From JBMNOI01 sp050942995 (GTDB taxonomy: Bacteria > Chloroflexota > Anaerolineae > UBA1429), in the NCBI GenBank assembly GCA_050942995.1, contig JBMNOI010000132.1, forward strand, positions 1-10,598: a stretch of DNA of 10,598 nt, in the 5' to 3' direction. The notes below the pieces were generated by a model. It had not been told where the DNA came from, searched no databases, and saw only the letters and a program-made list of their open reading frames with translations. Below, piece by piece: positions 1 through 6,433 of this stretch (positions are counted from its first letter, which is position 1; every line of letters begins with the position of its first letter). Made by a program: the position numbers and the translations under genes.

Positions 1-2153
1 CGCCCACTCCCTTGCCGGCCCGCGAGGACGCCCCCTATCTGGTGCGCCATGGCGCGGGGTATACTCGCTTTGAGCATCACAGCCACGGCCTCATCCAGCA
101 CACGCGGTTCTATATCGCGCCTGACGATCCGGTCAAGATCGTACGGCTGCGCTTGGAGAACACGGCGCCGTGGACGCGCCGCATTACGGCGACGTTCTAT
201 GCCTCGTGGGTGCTCTATACCAGCCACGAGGCTTCACAGATGTATGTGATTCCCGAGTATGACGGAGAGCGATATACGCTGCTGGCCCGCAACCCGTACA
301 ACACCGAGTTTGGCGAACGGGTGGCCTTTGCGGCATCCAGTCGTGTGCCGCACGGCCTGACGACCGATCGGCAAGAGTTTTTCGGACGGATGGGCGATCG
401 GGTGCGTCCGGCCGCGCTGTCGCGTGTGGGGCTGGAGGGGCGTGTCGAGGCCGGGGAAGACCCCTGCGCCGCCATCCAGGTTCACCTGGACCTGGATCCG
501 GGCGAGGTCGAGGAGGTTCACTTTATCCTGGGGCAGGGCGCCGATCGGGAACATGCTCTGCGTCTTGCCGAGCGATATCGAACAGACGAAGGCGCCGATG
601 TGGCCTGGGAGGAAACATCCCGCATGTGGGACGATCTGCTGGGTACGGTGCAGATCGAGACGCCCGATGAGGCGATGAATCTGCTGACGAATCGTTGGTT
701 GCTCTACCAGGTGCTCTCTTGTCGCATATGGGGGCGATCGGGATTCTACCAGTCCAGCGGGGCCTATGGGTTCCGCGATCAGCTCCAGGATGTCATGAGC
801 ATGATTCATGCGGCGCCCCATGTCGCCCGAAAGCAGATTCTGCGCGCCGCCGCGCACCAGTTCGAAGAGGGCGATGTGCTACACTGGTGGCATCCGCCTT
901 CAGGACGCGGCGTGCGTACGCGTATCTCGGATGATCTGCTCTGGCTGCCCTATGTGACGGCGCACTATGTGCGGACCACGGGCGATTGGAGCATTCTGGA
1001 TCAAGAGGTTCCTTATCTGCAGGGCGATCCGCTCGATCGCGATGAGGAAGAGCGCTACGATCACTATCGCCGGAGCGAACATCGAGGCTCTCTGTACGAA
1101 CACTGCTTGCGGGCCATTCGGCGTGGCGCGGCATCGGGTCCCCACGGCCTGCCGCTCATCGGCGGGGGTGACTGGAACGACGGAATGAACCGCGTGGGCA
1201 TCCACGGTCAGGGCGAGAGCATTTGGCTGGGCTGGTTCCTCTACAGCGTCATGACGCGTTTCGCCGATATTGCACGGCAGCGGAACGATGAGGCGCAGGC
1301 CGACTGGCTGCTGGATCGGGCGGAGCAGTTTCGTGATGCGCTGGAAGCTCATGGCTGGGACGGCGATTGGTACCGGCGTGCTTACTATGATGACGGCACT
1401 CCTTTGGGCTCTGCTCAGAATGACGAGTGCAAGATCGATGCGATTGCCCAATCCTGGTCTGTGCTCTCGGGCGCGGGTGATCCCCAACGATCCGAGTTGG
1501 CGATGAAGGCGGTATCCGAATGGCTGGTGCGACCCGATGATCGCCTCATCCTGCTCTTTACCCCACCGCTGGACAAGACTCCCAAGGATCCGGGATATAT
1601 CAAGGGGTATCTGCCCGGCGTGCGCGAGAACGGCGGCCAGTATACCCATGCGGCCGTCTGGACGACGTGGGCATATGCCGAAATGGGGCAGTACGATCGG
1701 GCCATCGAACTGTATCGTCTCATCAACCCCATCTACCACAGCGATAGCACCGAGGGCCTGCGTCGCTATCAGGTAGAGCCCTATGTAATCGCGGCCGATG
1801 TGTACGGCGTGCCGCCGCACGTGGGGCGGGGCGGCTGGACATGGTATACCGGCTCGGCATCGTGGTTCTATCGCCTGGGATTGGAGGGCATTCTGGGGGT
1901 GCATCGGGAGGGGGATGCGTTGCGTATCCGGCCACGCATACCGGCCGCCTGGCCCGGCTATCGCATATCCTATCGCTACGGTAAAACAGTGTACGAGATT
2001 TCGGTGAAAAACCCTCGCGATGGACGCCGCGGGGCGCGCCGGGTTGTGGGGCGGATTATGCTGGACGGGGAGACATTGAAGGACGAGGTGGTCTCACTCC
2101 GGGATGACGGTCAACTCCATCGGGTAGAGGTCACGCTGGTCGAGGGCGGGTAA
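1..2153 (+). CDS. GH94-family glucan phosphorylase domain, C-terminal part of a cyclic beta-1,2-glucan synthase-like protein (5' end cut by window)
   Basis: The reading frame is open to the left edge, and codons before the first possible start (TTG at 12) continue a family-like sequence (PTPLPAREDAPY, then VRHGAGYTRFEH). The gene therefore begins outside the window, and about 717 residues are visible. Numbered from position 12, residues 1 to about 230 match the beta-sandwich domain found in front of the catalytic barrel. The rest is the (alpha/alpha)6 barrel, with GFRDQLQD near 255, the GGGDWNDGMN motif at 384-393 that holds the conserved general-acid Asp, ENGGQYTHAAVW, and GGWTWYTGSASWFYR near the end. 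Family knowledge: GH94 enzymes phosphorolyse beta-glucosides; in cyclic glucan synthases this domain trims the growing beta-1,2-glucan and follows an inner-membrane GT84 synthase part, which cannot be seen here. The stop is TAA at 2151. A stand-alone cellobiose- or cellodextrin-type phosphorylase is less likely because the N-terminal wording is that of cyclic glucan synthases. Confidence 0.88.
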   Translation, partial: PTPLPAREDAPYLVRHGAGYTRFEHHSHGLIQHTRFYIAPDDPVKIVRLRLENTAPWTRRITATFYASWVLYTSHEASQMYVIPEYDGERYTLLARNPYNTEFGERVAFAASSRVPHGLTTDRQEFFGRMGDRVRPAALSRVGLEGRVEAGEDPCAAIQVHLDLDPGEVEEVHFILGQGADREHALRLAERYRTDEGADVAWEETSRMWDDLLGTVQIETPDEAMNLLTNRWLLYQVLSCRIWGRSGFYQSSGAYGFRDQLQDVMSMIHAAPHVARKQILRAAAHQFEEGDVLHWWHPPSGRGVRTRISDDLLWLPYVTAHYVRTTGDWSILDQEVPYLQGDPLDRDEEERYDHYRRSEHRGSLYEHCLRAIRRGAASGPHGLPLIGGGDWNDGMNRVGIHGQGESIWLGWFLYSVMTRFADIARQRNDEAQADWLLDRAEQFRDALEAHGWDGDWYRRAYYDDGTPLGSAQNDECKIDAIAQSWSVLSGAGDPQRSELAMKAVSEWLVRPDDRLILLFTPPLDKTPKDPGYIKGYLPGVRENGGQYTHAAVWTTWAYAEMGQYDRAIELYRLINPIYHSDSTEGLRRYQVEPYVIAADVYGVPPHVGRGGWTWYTGSASWFYRLGLEGILGVHREGDALRIRPRIPAAWPGYRISYRYGKTVYEISVKNPRDGRRGARRVVGRIMLDGETLKDEVVSLRDDGQLHRVEVTLVEGG

Positions 2154-2165
2154 AAGTGGAGGCGT

Positions 2166-2750
2166 TTACTGGCCCCAGTTGGGGTTTTCGATCTGGGTGG
2201 CCTCTACAACCAGGGAAAATGTGGCCCACGCGCTCTTGTACTCGTTGCCGGCTGATTCATCGACCTTGAACGAGATCATCCAGCAATGAGACTGCTTTGC
2301 GGGCAGCACGCCGCGATTGGCAGCGGTGATGGGCGATTCGATATACAGCTCGGATAAGGGGCCGACGTACCTCAGGCGCTCCGGCGATCGAGTCCAGTCG
2401 CCGGGATGGGGCGTGCAGCGTCCATAGGCCAGGCGGGTCTGCAGCTTTTCCGCCAAGCGCCCCCCCAACTTGCTTGCAAAGATCCGGTACTTGACCGGCG
2501 CGCCTCCATCCGGGTTATAGATGGTGATGGGGTAAGGGCCATACCAAGTGCCGGGCTCCATCTCCTGGAGCACGATGGGCGATGAGCTCCTGTGATCTGC
2601 TCTGACCATCACATCGAGGCGGCCTGCCGCCAGCGTGTTCCCCGTCATGACGTTCAAACCGGTGAACCAGGCGCCTGTGCTGATCACGCCGGTAACTAGT
2701 GTGAGGAGCAGGACGGTTGTCGCCCCGATTCCCAGAACTCTGAGCCTCAC
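2166..2750 (-). CDS. TasA-like secreted protein with SipW-type signal peptide (protein D)
   Basis: The protein has 194 aa when started at GTG 2750. That start has AAGGAGG at 2763-2757, six bases upstream; the longer frame to 2801 adds 17 basic residues without a ribosome site. Residues 1-29 form a basic N-terminus and a hydrophobic segment ending in S-T-G-A-W-F, followed by GNTLAAGRLDV (37-47). This is the hallmark of SipW-dependent TasA/camelysin signal peptides. The mature part is predicted mostly beta and includes EPGTWYGPY (65-73) and a C-terminal TQIENPNWGQ (185-194). The same landmarks sit at matching places in protein A (3978-4532), so the two are diverged paralogues. It is the last gene of the cluster, after the signal peptidase and a GC-rich hairpin, and it converges on the GH94 gene. 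The inferred role is an exported surface or fibre subunit; its exact function is not known. Confidence 0.75.
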   Translation of the reverse strand: MRLRVLGIGATTVLLLTLVTGVISTGAWFTGLNVMTGNTLAAGRLDVMVRADHRSSSPIVLQEMEPGTWYGPYPITIYNPDGGAPVKYRIFASKLGGRLAEKLQTRLAYGRCTPHPGDWTRSPERLRYVGPLSELYIESPITAANRGVLPAKQSHCWMISFKVDESAGNEYKSAWATFSLVVEATQIENPNWGQ

Positions 2751-2781
2751 CTGCGGCCTCCTTCTGTGCGCTGTTTGCCTG

Positions 2782-2796
2782 GGCCGCCGGGCGGCC
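2782..2796 (-). other. GC-rich intercistronic hairpin between the signal peptidase gene and protein D
   Basis: GGCCGC (2782-2787) and GCGGCC (2791-2796) are perfectly complementary around a CGG loop. The hairpin lies in the 63-nt gap between the sipW-like stop and the next GTG, and 19 nt before the AAGGAGG site on the minus strand. No T-run follows, so it is more likely an RNA-stability or attenuation element than a full terminator. The role is inferred. Confidence 0.4.
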
Positions 2797-2813
2797 GTCA
2801 CAGGCGGAGGGCG

Positions 2814-3383
2814 TCAATCGGCCAGAATCGGCTCTGGCGGTACCTCGGAATCGATCGGAGGTTCGGGGGTTGTCCACGTTCCAGATCTGAGCGGAATGGT
2901 GAATGTCTTGCTATTACCAAACTCGGCTCGTGTAGACATCCAATCGTCCATCGATTCCGGCAGATGAAACAACCATCCCGCCACATACCCCAGATGGGGG
3001 ATCCGGCCACGATACACGCCGACGATATAGGTAGAGCCAAGACCATTTTGTGGCGCCACAACCCAGCCGTCGGTGACGCTGTTCGCATCACCCTGAGTGA
3101 TATAGCCCTCCGGGGTGACCTGCACGATGCGGTGGGTGACGATCTTGTCTCCCACGCGGAAAGTGATGATGGTCCCCGGATCGAGAATCTCTTCTGGGGG
3201 CCGGCTGATCAGGATCAGATCGCCCGCATTGAGAACGGGCGCCATCGAGCCGCTGCGGACAACCAGCATGCGATACCAGCGGTTATTGGTGCATCCATAT
3301 GCGATGATGATGAGGACGACGAGCGCAAAAATGCCCAGGGCATCCAGCATGCCGTATAATCCCTCTTTCCACCGCTTGTTCAT
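2814..3383 (-). CDS. sipW: SipW-type (ER-type, S26B) signal peptidase I
   Basis: The protein has 189 aa from ATG 3383, which has GGAGG at 3394-3390 six bases upstream. A start at 3416 is in frame but lacks such a site. One N-terminal membrane span (about residues 12-30) is followed by the catalytic box VVRSGSMAP with Ser46 in front of Met47. Further on are VTHRIVQV with His84 in place of the bacterial Lys, and QGDANSVTD with Asp99 and Asp105, then the family signature RGRIPHLGYVAGW. This Ser-His-Asp layout is that of SipW and eukaryotic/archaeal signal peptidases, which cut TasA/camelysin-type preproteins outside the membrane. After residue 140 the usual second membrane span is not evident; the tail is polar and ends Pro/Glu-rich. 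It sits 16 nt after protein B and between three likely substrates, which supports a dedicated processing role. The symbol is by family and layout, not proven orthology. Confidence 0.85.
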   Translation of the reverse strand: MNKRWKEGLYGMLDALGIFALVVLIIIAYGCTNNRWYRMLVVRSGSMAPVLNAGDLILISRPPEEILDPGTIITFRVGDKIVTHRIVQVTPEGYITQGDANSVTDGWVVAPQNGLGSTYIVGVYRGRIPHLGYVAGWLFHLPESMDDWMSTRAEFGNSKTFTIPLRSGTWTTPEPPIDSEVPPEPILAD

Positions 3384-3399
3384 CAGTTGCCTCCGGGGA

Positions 3400-3888
3400 T
3401 CATTGTTGCTGCGCATGAACCGTAATGTGGATCAGTCCCGTTCTGGCTTGATACTCGGGCACGGCGTCGGCGGGCATTGTGATGTCGATCTCGACGACAT
3501 CCCGACTTTTTTCACCGTCGCGGCCGCTAAGAAAGCCCGTTCCGTTATCGGGGCGAATATCGCTCACGTAACAGGGGGTATCGCCCGCTGCCAGATCACC
3601 CTCGAGATTATGGTGCACACTGTAATAAAGGGGAAGGGTACCGGTGCTCTGCACCTCAAAGCGTATCGTCATGGTTTCGCCCGGCGTGATGCCGCCGGGA
3701 GGCTCTACCCATGAGGCATCCTGTATGGCGATTTCGAGCGTGCCGGTCTCGATACGGAGGTTATCTATTGTGGATGCGTCACGAAACCACGCTTCTGTGC
3801 CGACTATTCCGTCGAACGCAGCAGCGATGAACAAGACCAGTAACAGAAGCAGCAACAGATACACCCGGCTGCTCTTGATACACATCAC
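3400..3888 (-). CDS. Divergent TasA/camelysin-like exported protein with SipW-type signal peptide (protein B)
   Basis: The protein has 162 aa from GTG 3888. Starts at ATG 3885 and ATG 3906 are also possible: GGAGG at 3904-3900 suits the inner two and lies inside the longer version, which has no ribosome site of its own. A K/R-containing N-terminus precedes a run of about 15 hydrophobic residues (10-24). G-T-E-A-W-F-R-D (30-37) and NLRIETGTLEI (43-53) follow, the SipW-type signal box. A camelysin-like stretch comes next: PGETMTIRFEV then STGTLPLYY (69-89), typical of TasA family beta-sandwich proteins. It lacks the TQxxNPxW ending of proteins A and D. Its stop lies 16 nt before the signal peptidase gene, the position tapA holds in Bacillus. 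The inferred role is an accessory or minor subunit exported by the neighbouring peptidase; function is not known. Confidence 0.7.
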   Translation of the reverse strand: MMCIKSSRVYLLLLLLLVLFIAAAFDGIVGTEAWFRDASTIDNLRIETGTLEIAIQDASWVEPPGGITPGETMTIRFEVQSTGTLPLYYSVHHNLEGDLAAGDTPCYVSDIRPDNGTGFLSGRDGEKSRDVVEIDITMPADAVPEYQARTGLIHITVHAQQQ

Positions 3889-3950
3889 CGACGTTGCCCC
3901 CTCCATAGTTCAGCGTGTGTGAGCGCCTTTTATCCGCCTGGCTGAATTGT

Positions 3951-3966
3951 GCCCGAAAAGACGGGC
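3951..3966 (-). other. Small hairpin between proteins A and B
   Basis: GCCCG (3951-3955) pairs with CGGGC (3962-3966) around a six-base loop. On the minus strand it follows the stop of protein A by 11 nt and precedes the protein B start by about 60 nt. A 5-bp stem with no T-run is weak. It may tune downstream expression but is not a convincing terminator. Confidence 0.25.
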
Positions 3967-3977
3967 GAATACAAGTG

Positions 3978-4532
3978 CTACTCTTCCCAGCCGGGGTTGA
4001 TCGCCTGCGTGCTGTCGAACAGCAGATCGAATGTAACCTGGGCGCCCTGGTATTGATCGCCGGTCGAACGGTCGATCTGAAATCCAAGCCGCCACTGATG
4101 GGCAGAACCTACGGGGACATTGGCCATCGCCCGACACACACTGGGGTCGAGCATGAGCCTGTCCAGCGGCCCGTTATAGTACCGCACCCAGTTGTTCCCC
4201 TCGTTCAGTTCGGCAACCACATTGATCTTGCCGAAAAAGCCTGACACCGACTGGTACGACATGCGCGACGTGATGCGATACTTGACCGGCAAGGTGCTGT
4301 TAGGGGGGGTGTTGACAAAATCCACGAAATAGGGGCCGTACCACTTGCCGGGCTCGGCATTGGTCAGCAGTACGGTAACCCCCCGCACCTCGGGGTTAAC
4401 GGTTCCGGCGGCCAGGGCATTGGGTCCCAGCACGTCCTGCTCGGTGAACCAGGCCCCGGTGCCGATCGCCCCGGCGACCATCGTGAGAAGGAGCACCACT
4501 ACAGCTCCGATGCCAAGAACTCGTAGTTTCAC
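3978..4532 (-). CDS. TasA-like secreted protein with SipW-type signal peptide (protein A)
   Basis: The protein has 184 aa from GTG 4532, which has AAGGAG at 4547-4542 nine bases upstream. The in-frame TTG at 4571 would add 13 residues and has no good site. Residues 1-29 read like those of protein D (VxLRVLGIGA, about 14 hydrophobic residues, then G-T-G-A-W-F), with NALAAGT at 38-44. EPGKWYGPY (60-68), LPVKYRI and a C-terminal TQAINPGWEE (175-184) are shared with protein D, while the middle has diverged. This fits an old duplication before or within the cluster. The family (TasA/CalY, SipW-dependent) contains secreted fibre-forming and surface proteins. It lies 103 nt after the propeller gene and 89 nt before protein B. 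An extracellular structural role is inferred; a metal-protease role, once suggested for camelysin, is not supported by any motif seen here. Confidence 0.75.
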   Translation of the reverse strand: MKLRVLGIGAVVVLLLTMVAGAIGTGAWFTEQDVLGPNALAAGTVNPEVRGVTVLLTNAEPGKWYGPYFVDFVNTPPNSTLPVKYRITSRMSYQSVSGFFGKINVVAELNEGNNWVRYYNGPLDRLMLDPSVCRAMANVPVGSAHQWRLGFQIDRSTGDQYQGAQVTFDLLFDSTQAINPGWEE

Positions 4533-4622
4533 TTTTACGATCTCCTTTTCGCCGTGTCGGAGCCAGATCAAAAAAGATCGATTCTCGCTCGTCCGATTTT
4601 CTCTGTGTTGGTGGCAACCTGC

Positions 4623-4635
4623 CGGACGTTGTCCG
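4623..4635 (-). other. Hairpin directly after the propeller gene stop
   Basis: CGGAC (4623-4627) and GTCCG (4631-4635) pair around three bases, touching the TGA stop at 4638-4636. The stem is 5 bp and no T-run follows, so read-through into protein A is likely. It could mark a partial end or an RNA-processing site. Confidence 0.25.
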
Positions 4636-5868
4636 TCACTTGAGCCATGCCGGATCCCAGCAACTGGCCGACGACTCGAACAAGAGGCGCTGATTCGAGC
4701 CGTCTACGTTAACGATCCAGAGCTGGTATTTTCCGGTCTTGTTGCTGTAAAAGACAATCTGCCTGCCATCGGGCGAATAACTCGGATGTTTGAACGATTC
4801 GCTGCCCTCGCGAGTGGTCAACTTGGTTGTATGCGGATCGGGCCAGCGCGCATCGCCAAAGGAGACGATGAACAGATCATCATGCCCCTCCTGATTAGAC
4901 GAAAACACGATGCTGCGTCCGTCGGGAGCCCAGGCCGGATCATAGGCAACGCCCTGTCCGATAAAGGTGAGTTGCCGACGGGTTCCGCCCTCTACCGGCG
5001 AGATGAACAGATCCAATCCATGCCGACCATAGGCCTGATGAACGATATACCGTCCGTCGGGGGACAATCTCTCTCGTTCGACCGACACATCATAGGCCCA
5101 GGAATTGGTCAACAGGGCCGGATTGCGTCCATCCGGGTCCACGACCAGAATCCGCTGATAGCCAAACAGATCGGACTTGAAGGCGATTTTACCCAATAGC
5201 TCATGGGGAATGGCTGTGGGCGTGGGCGCCGCCGTAGGGCTGGGCCATATCACCCGTCTCAGTGCATCCTGATCGTCTAGCGGTATCAAAACGGGCGTCA
5301 TCGTCGGAGCCGGTGTCGCTCTTGCCTCGAAATCTGGCGCCAGTATCGGCGGTGTCGGCGATAACCACGGGGTTGCCGTCACCCGATTCTCAGGGAGTGG
5401 TGTCGGTGTGCCGGTTGTTACGGCGATGGCCCGGGCCAACAACGCCTGATAGGTGGCCGTTGCTTCATTCTCCGGTGTCGGCGTATTCACAACGATAAAG
5501 GGTGGCGGCGTAAACGTCGCCGTGATCAGATTCGGCGGCAGGGGGGGGGCTGTGCCCACTCGCTCGGCCTGTTGTGTGGCCTCGATAACTCGCGTCGCCG
5601 CCTGAAAGACATCGACCACCGTCGGCTCGGGCGGCACGATAATCGGCGTGAGGGTAGCGGTCGCTGTATCCAGCGGCTCTGGCTCCCACACCGGTATGGT
5701 ATGTTCCGGGGCCGGGTGGTGGAATGTTGGGCGATCGGTCGGCTCTGTCTGCGCAGATGCACGACTCGAATCCACGTGCCAGTCATCGCTATGATCGTTG
5801 TGCCATACATAGGCCACAAACGCTACGAGCAGGATAGCCAGAACAACGGTTCGCAATAGCGCTCTCAA
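4636..5868 (-). CDS. Membrane-anchored protein with Thr/Pro-rich linker and TolB-like PD40 beta-propeller
   Basis: The protein has 410 aa from TTG 5868, with GGGAG at 5880-5876 seven bases upstream. Residues 4-21 form a membrane anchor or uncleaved signal, so the rest lies outside the cytoplasmic membrane. Residues about 40-220 are a low-complexity linker rich in T, P, A and E, including two copies of GTxPxLPxNxxTAT spaced 48 residues apart. Residues about 224-410 hold propeller blades with PD40 motifs LSPDGRYIV (268), WAPDGRSIVFSSN (313) and YSPDGRQIVFYSN (364) plus one looser N-terminal copy. That is about four blades, fewer than the six of TolB. The chain ends at WDPAWLK, just where another blade motif would begin. 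Such proteins are common in Chloroflexota but have no assigned reaction; binding or scaffolding at the surface is inferred. As first gene of the cluster it may help display or anchor the TasA-like proteins. Confidence 0.8.
   Translation of the reverse strand: MRALLRTVVLAILLVAFVAYVWHNDHSDDWHVDSSRASAQTEPTDRPTFHHPAPEHTIPVWEPEPLDTATATLTPIIVPPEPTVVDVFQAATRVIEATQQAERVGTAPPLPPNLITATFTPPPFIVVNTPTPENEATATYQALLARAIAVTTGTPTPLPENRVTATPWLSPTPPILAPDFEARATPAPTMTPVLIPLDDQDALRRVIWPSPTAAPTPTAIPHELLGKIAFKSDLFGYQRILVVDPDGRNPALLTNSWAYDVSVERERLSPDGRYIVHQAYGRHGLDLFISPVEGGTRRQLTFIGQGVAYDPAWAPDGRSIVFSSNQEGHDDLFIVSFGDARWPDPHTTKLTTREGSESFKHPSYSPDGRQIVFYSNKTGKYQLWIVNVDGSNQRLLFESSASCWDPAWLK
5356..5628 (-). repeat. Two degenerate ~48-residue repeats in the T/P-rich linker
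   Basis: Residues 81-128 and 129-171 of the propeller protein align. Each has an Ala/Thr-rich helical-looking stretch, then G-T-x-P-x-L-P-x-N-x-x-T-A-T (105-118 and 153-166), exactly 48 residues (144 bp) apart. A fragment TATLTP at 70-75 may be the end of a third, older copy. Such units are familiar in Chloroflexota surface proteins. They probably act as extended wall-spanning spacers, which is an inference. Confidence 0.6.
5541..5549. repeat. Homopolymer tract: nine G on + strand, C9 in the propeller coding strand
   Basis: Nine consecutive G (C9 in the coding strand) encode part of GTAPPLPPN near residues 107-110 of the propeller protein. Gain or loss of one base would shift the frame ahead of the propeller domain. 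It may be a slippage site, a place prone to sequencing error, or just a proline-codon run. Confidence 0.6.
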
Positions 5869-5894
5869 CCCGCTTCTCCCAAAGCCGGCGTCGA

Positions 5895-5959
5895 GCCCAT
5901 CGGATGGGCCGGGCGTCTATTCATCGATGTGGGCATGAGGGACGCATCTGCAAGATGCG
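5895..5959 (-). other. Two hairpins in the 5' leader of the propeller/TasA/SipW cluster
   Basis: GCCCAT-CGG-ATGGGC (5895-5909) and CGCATCT-GCA-AGATGCG (5943-5959) are perfect 6-bp and 7-bp stems with three-base loops. Both lie between the candidate promoter near 6002 and the TTG start at 5868, inside the presumed ~125-nt leader RNA. They could stabilise the transcript or be targets of a regulator. No T-run follows either on the minus strand. Confidence 0.4.
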
Positions 5960-6001
5960 GCATGCAGCGGCCCCCGGTCATTCGTCGAGTCAATTTAACG
6001 T

Positions 6002-6010
6002 ATTATACCA
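6002..6010 (-). promoter_or_regulatory. Extended -10 promoter for the minus-strand cluster
   Basis: Read on the minus strand, positions 6010-6002 are TGGTATAAT, a perfect extended -10 (TGn plus TATAAT). No good -35 hexamer is present 16-18 bp upstream, which is usual for extended -10 promoters. Initiation would fall near 5995, giving a leader of about 125 nt before the propeller start. The internal gaps (103, 89, 16 and 63 nt) show no stronger promoter, so it may serve all five genes. Confidence 0.55.
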
Positions 6011-6037
6011 TGTTTTGAGGTGTATCTTGCGACTTCT

Positions 6038-6059
6038 GGCGCTATTGTAACGAAGCGCC
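6038..6059. repeat. Inverted repeat upstream of the cluster promoter
   Basis: GGCGCT (6038-6043) and AGCGCC (6054-6059) are perfect 6-bp arms separated by 10 bp. This is a 16-bp centre-to-centre spacing, about one and a half helical turns. It lies about 31 bp upstream of the extended -10 on the minus strand, a position suited to an activator or repressor site. No regulator gene is adjacent. Confidence 0.3.
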
Positions 6060-6154
6060 GTCGGATGCTCAACTGCTGTGACATGTCGTGTCGAAGAGCC
6101 TGCCCTACCTACTAGAGCATACCATGGGCAAGTATAAAACGCGTCAATCAATGG

Positions 6155-6168
6155 TTAATAATTATTAA
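6155..6168. repeat. AT-only perfect palindrome
   Basis: TTAATAATTATTAA is a perfect 14-bp palindrome made only of A and T within an otherwise GC-rich window. It sits roughly midway in the divergent control region. It could be a protein-binding operator or an easily melted segment; nothing further can be said from sequence. Confidence 0.4.
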
Positions 6169-6433
6169 TCCTTTCACCTTTTAACGAGATGATCGCTCGA
6201 AAAATCGGGGGTTCATGCAAGCCGTTATTCGTAATGCAAGACGTGACCGACGTTATAGCTCCAGACCGGCATGCCCGCCGGGGCGAATGAGGGGGGGATG
6301 CGACGTGCTCTCTCATTCCCGCTGCATGAACGACGCGTAAATTTTGCGTCAACAATCGATACTTCATTTTCTCCGATGCGGCTCCGGTGAGGGCGCTGAA
6401 TATGTTCGTGGGCATCGTTCAGAAATTGGCCGA

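Noticed and set aside
900..1904. 334-codon open frame on the minus strand inside the GH94 gene
   Set aside because: It is opposite a gene with clear family motifs along its whole length, has no ribosome site, and its translation shows no recognisable domain. GC-rich coding often leaves the opposite strand open.
3115..3714. 199-codon open frame on the plus strand across the signal peptidase and protein B
   Set aside because: The minus-strand frames there contain catalytic and signal-peptide motifs; the plus-strand translation has none.
4345..5199. 284-codon open frame on the plus strand across protein A and the propeller gene
   Set aside because: It spans the intergenic gap and two supported genes on the other strand, has low-complexity composition at the start, and has no promoter or ribosome site.
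5209..5750. Repetitive region considered as a CRISPR-like or tandem DNA array
   Set aside because: The repetition is at protein level (T/P-rich 48-residue units) with degenerate DNA, lies inside a coding frame, and has no equal repeats or spacers.
6230..6300. Possible tRNA or riboswitch in the GC-rich part of the control region
   Set aside because: No cloverleaf with a conserved T-loop, and no known riboswitch consensus could be assembled by eye.
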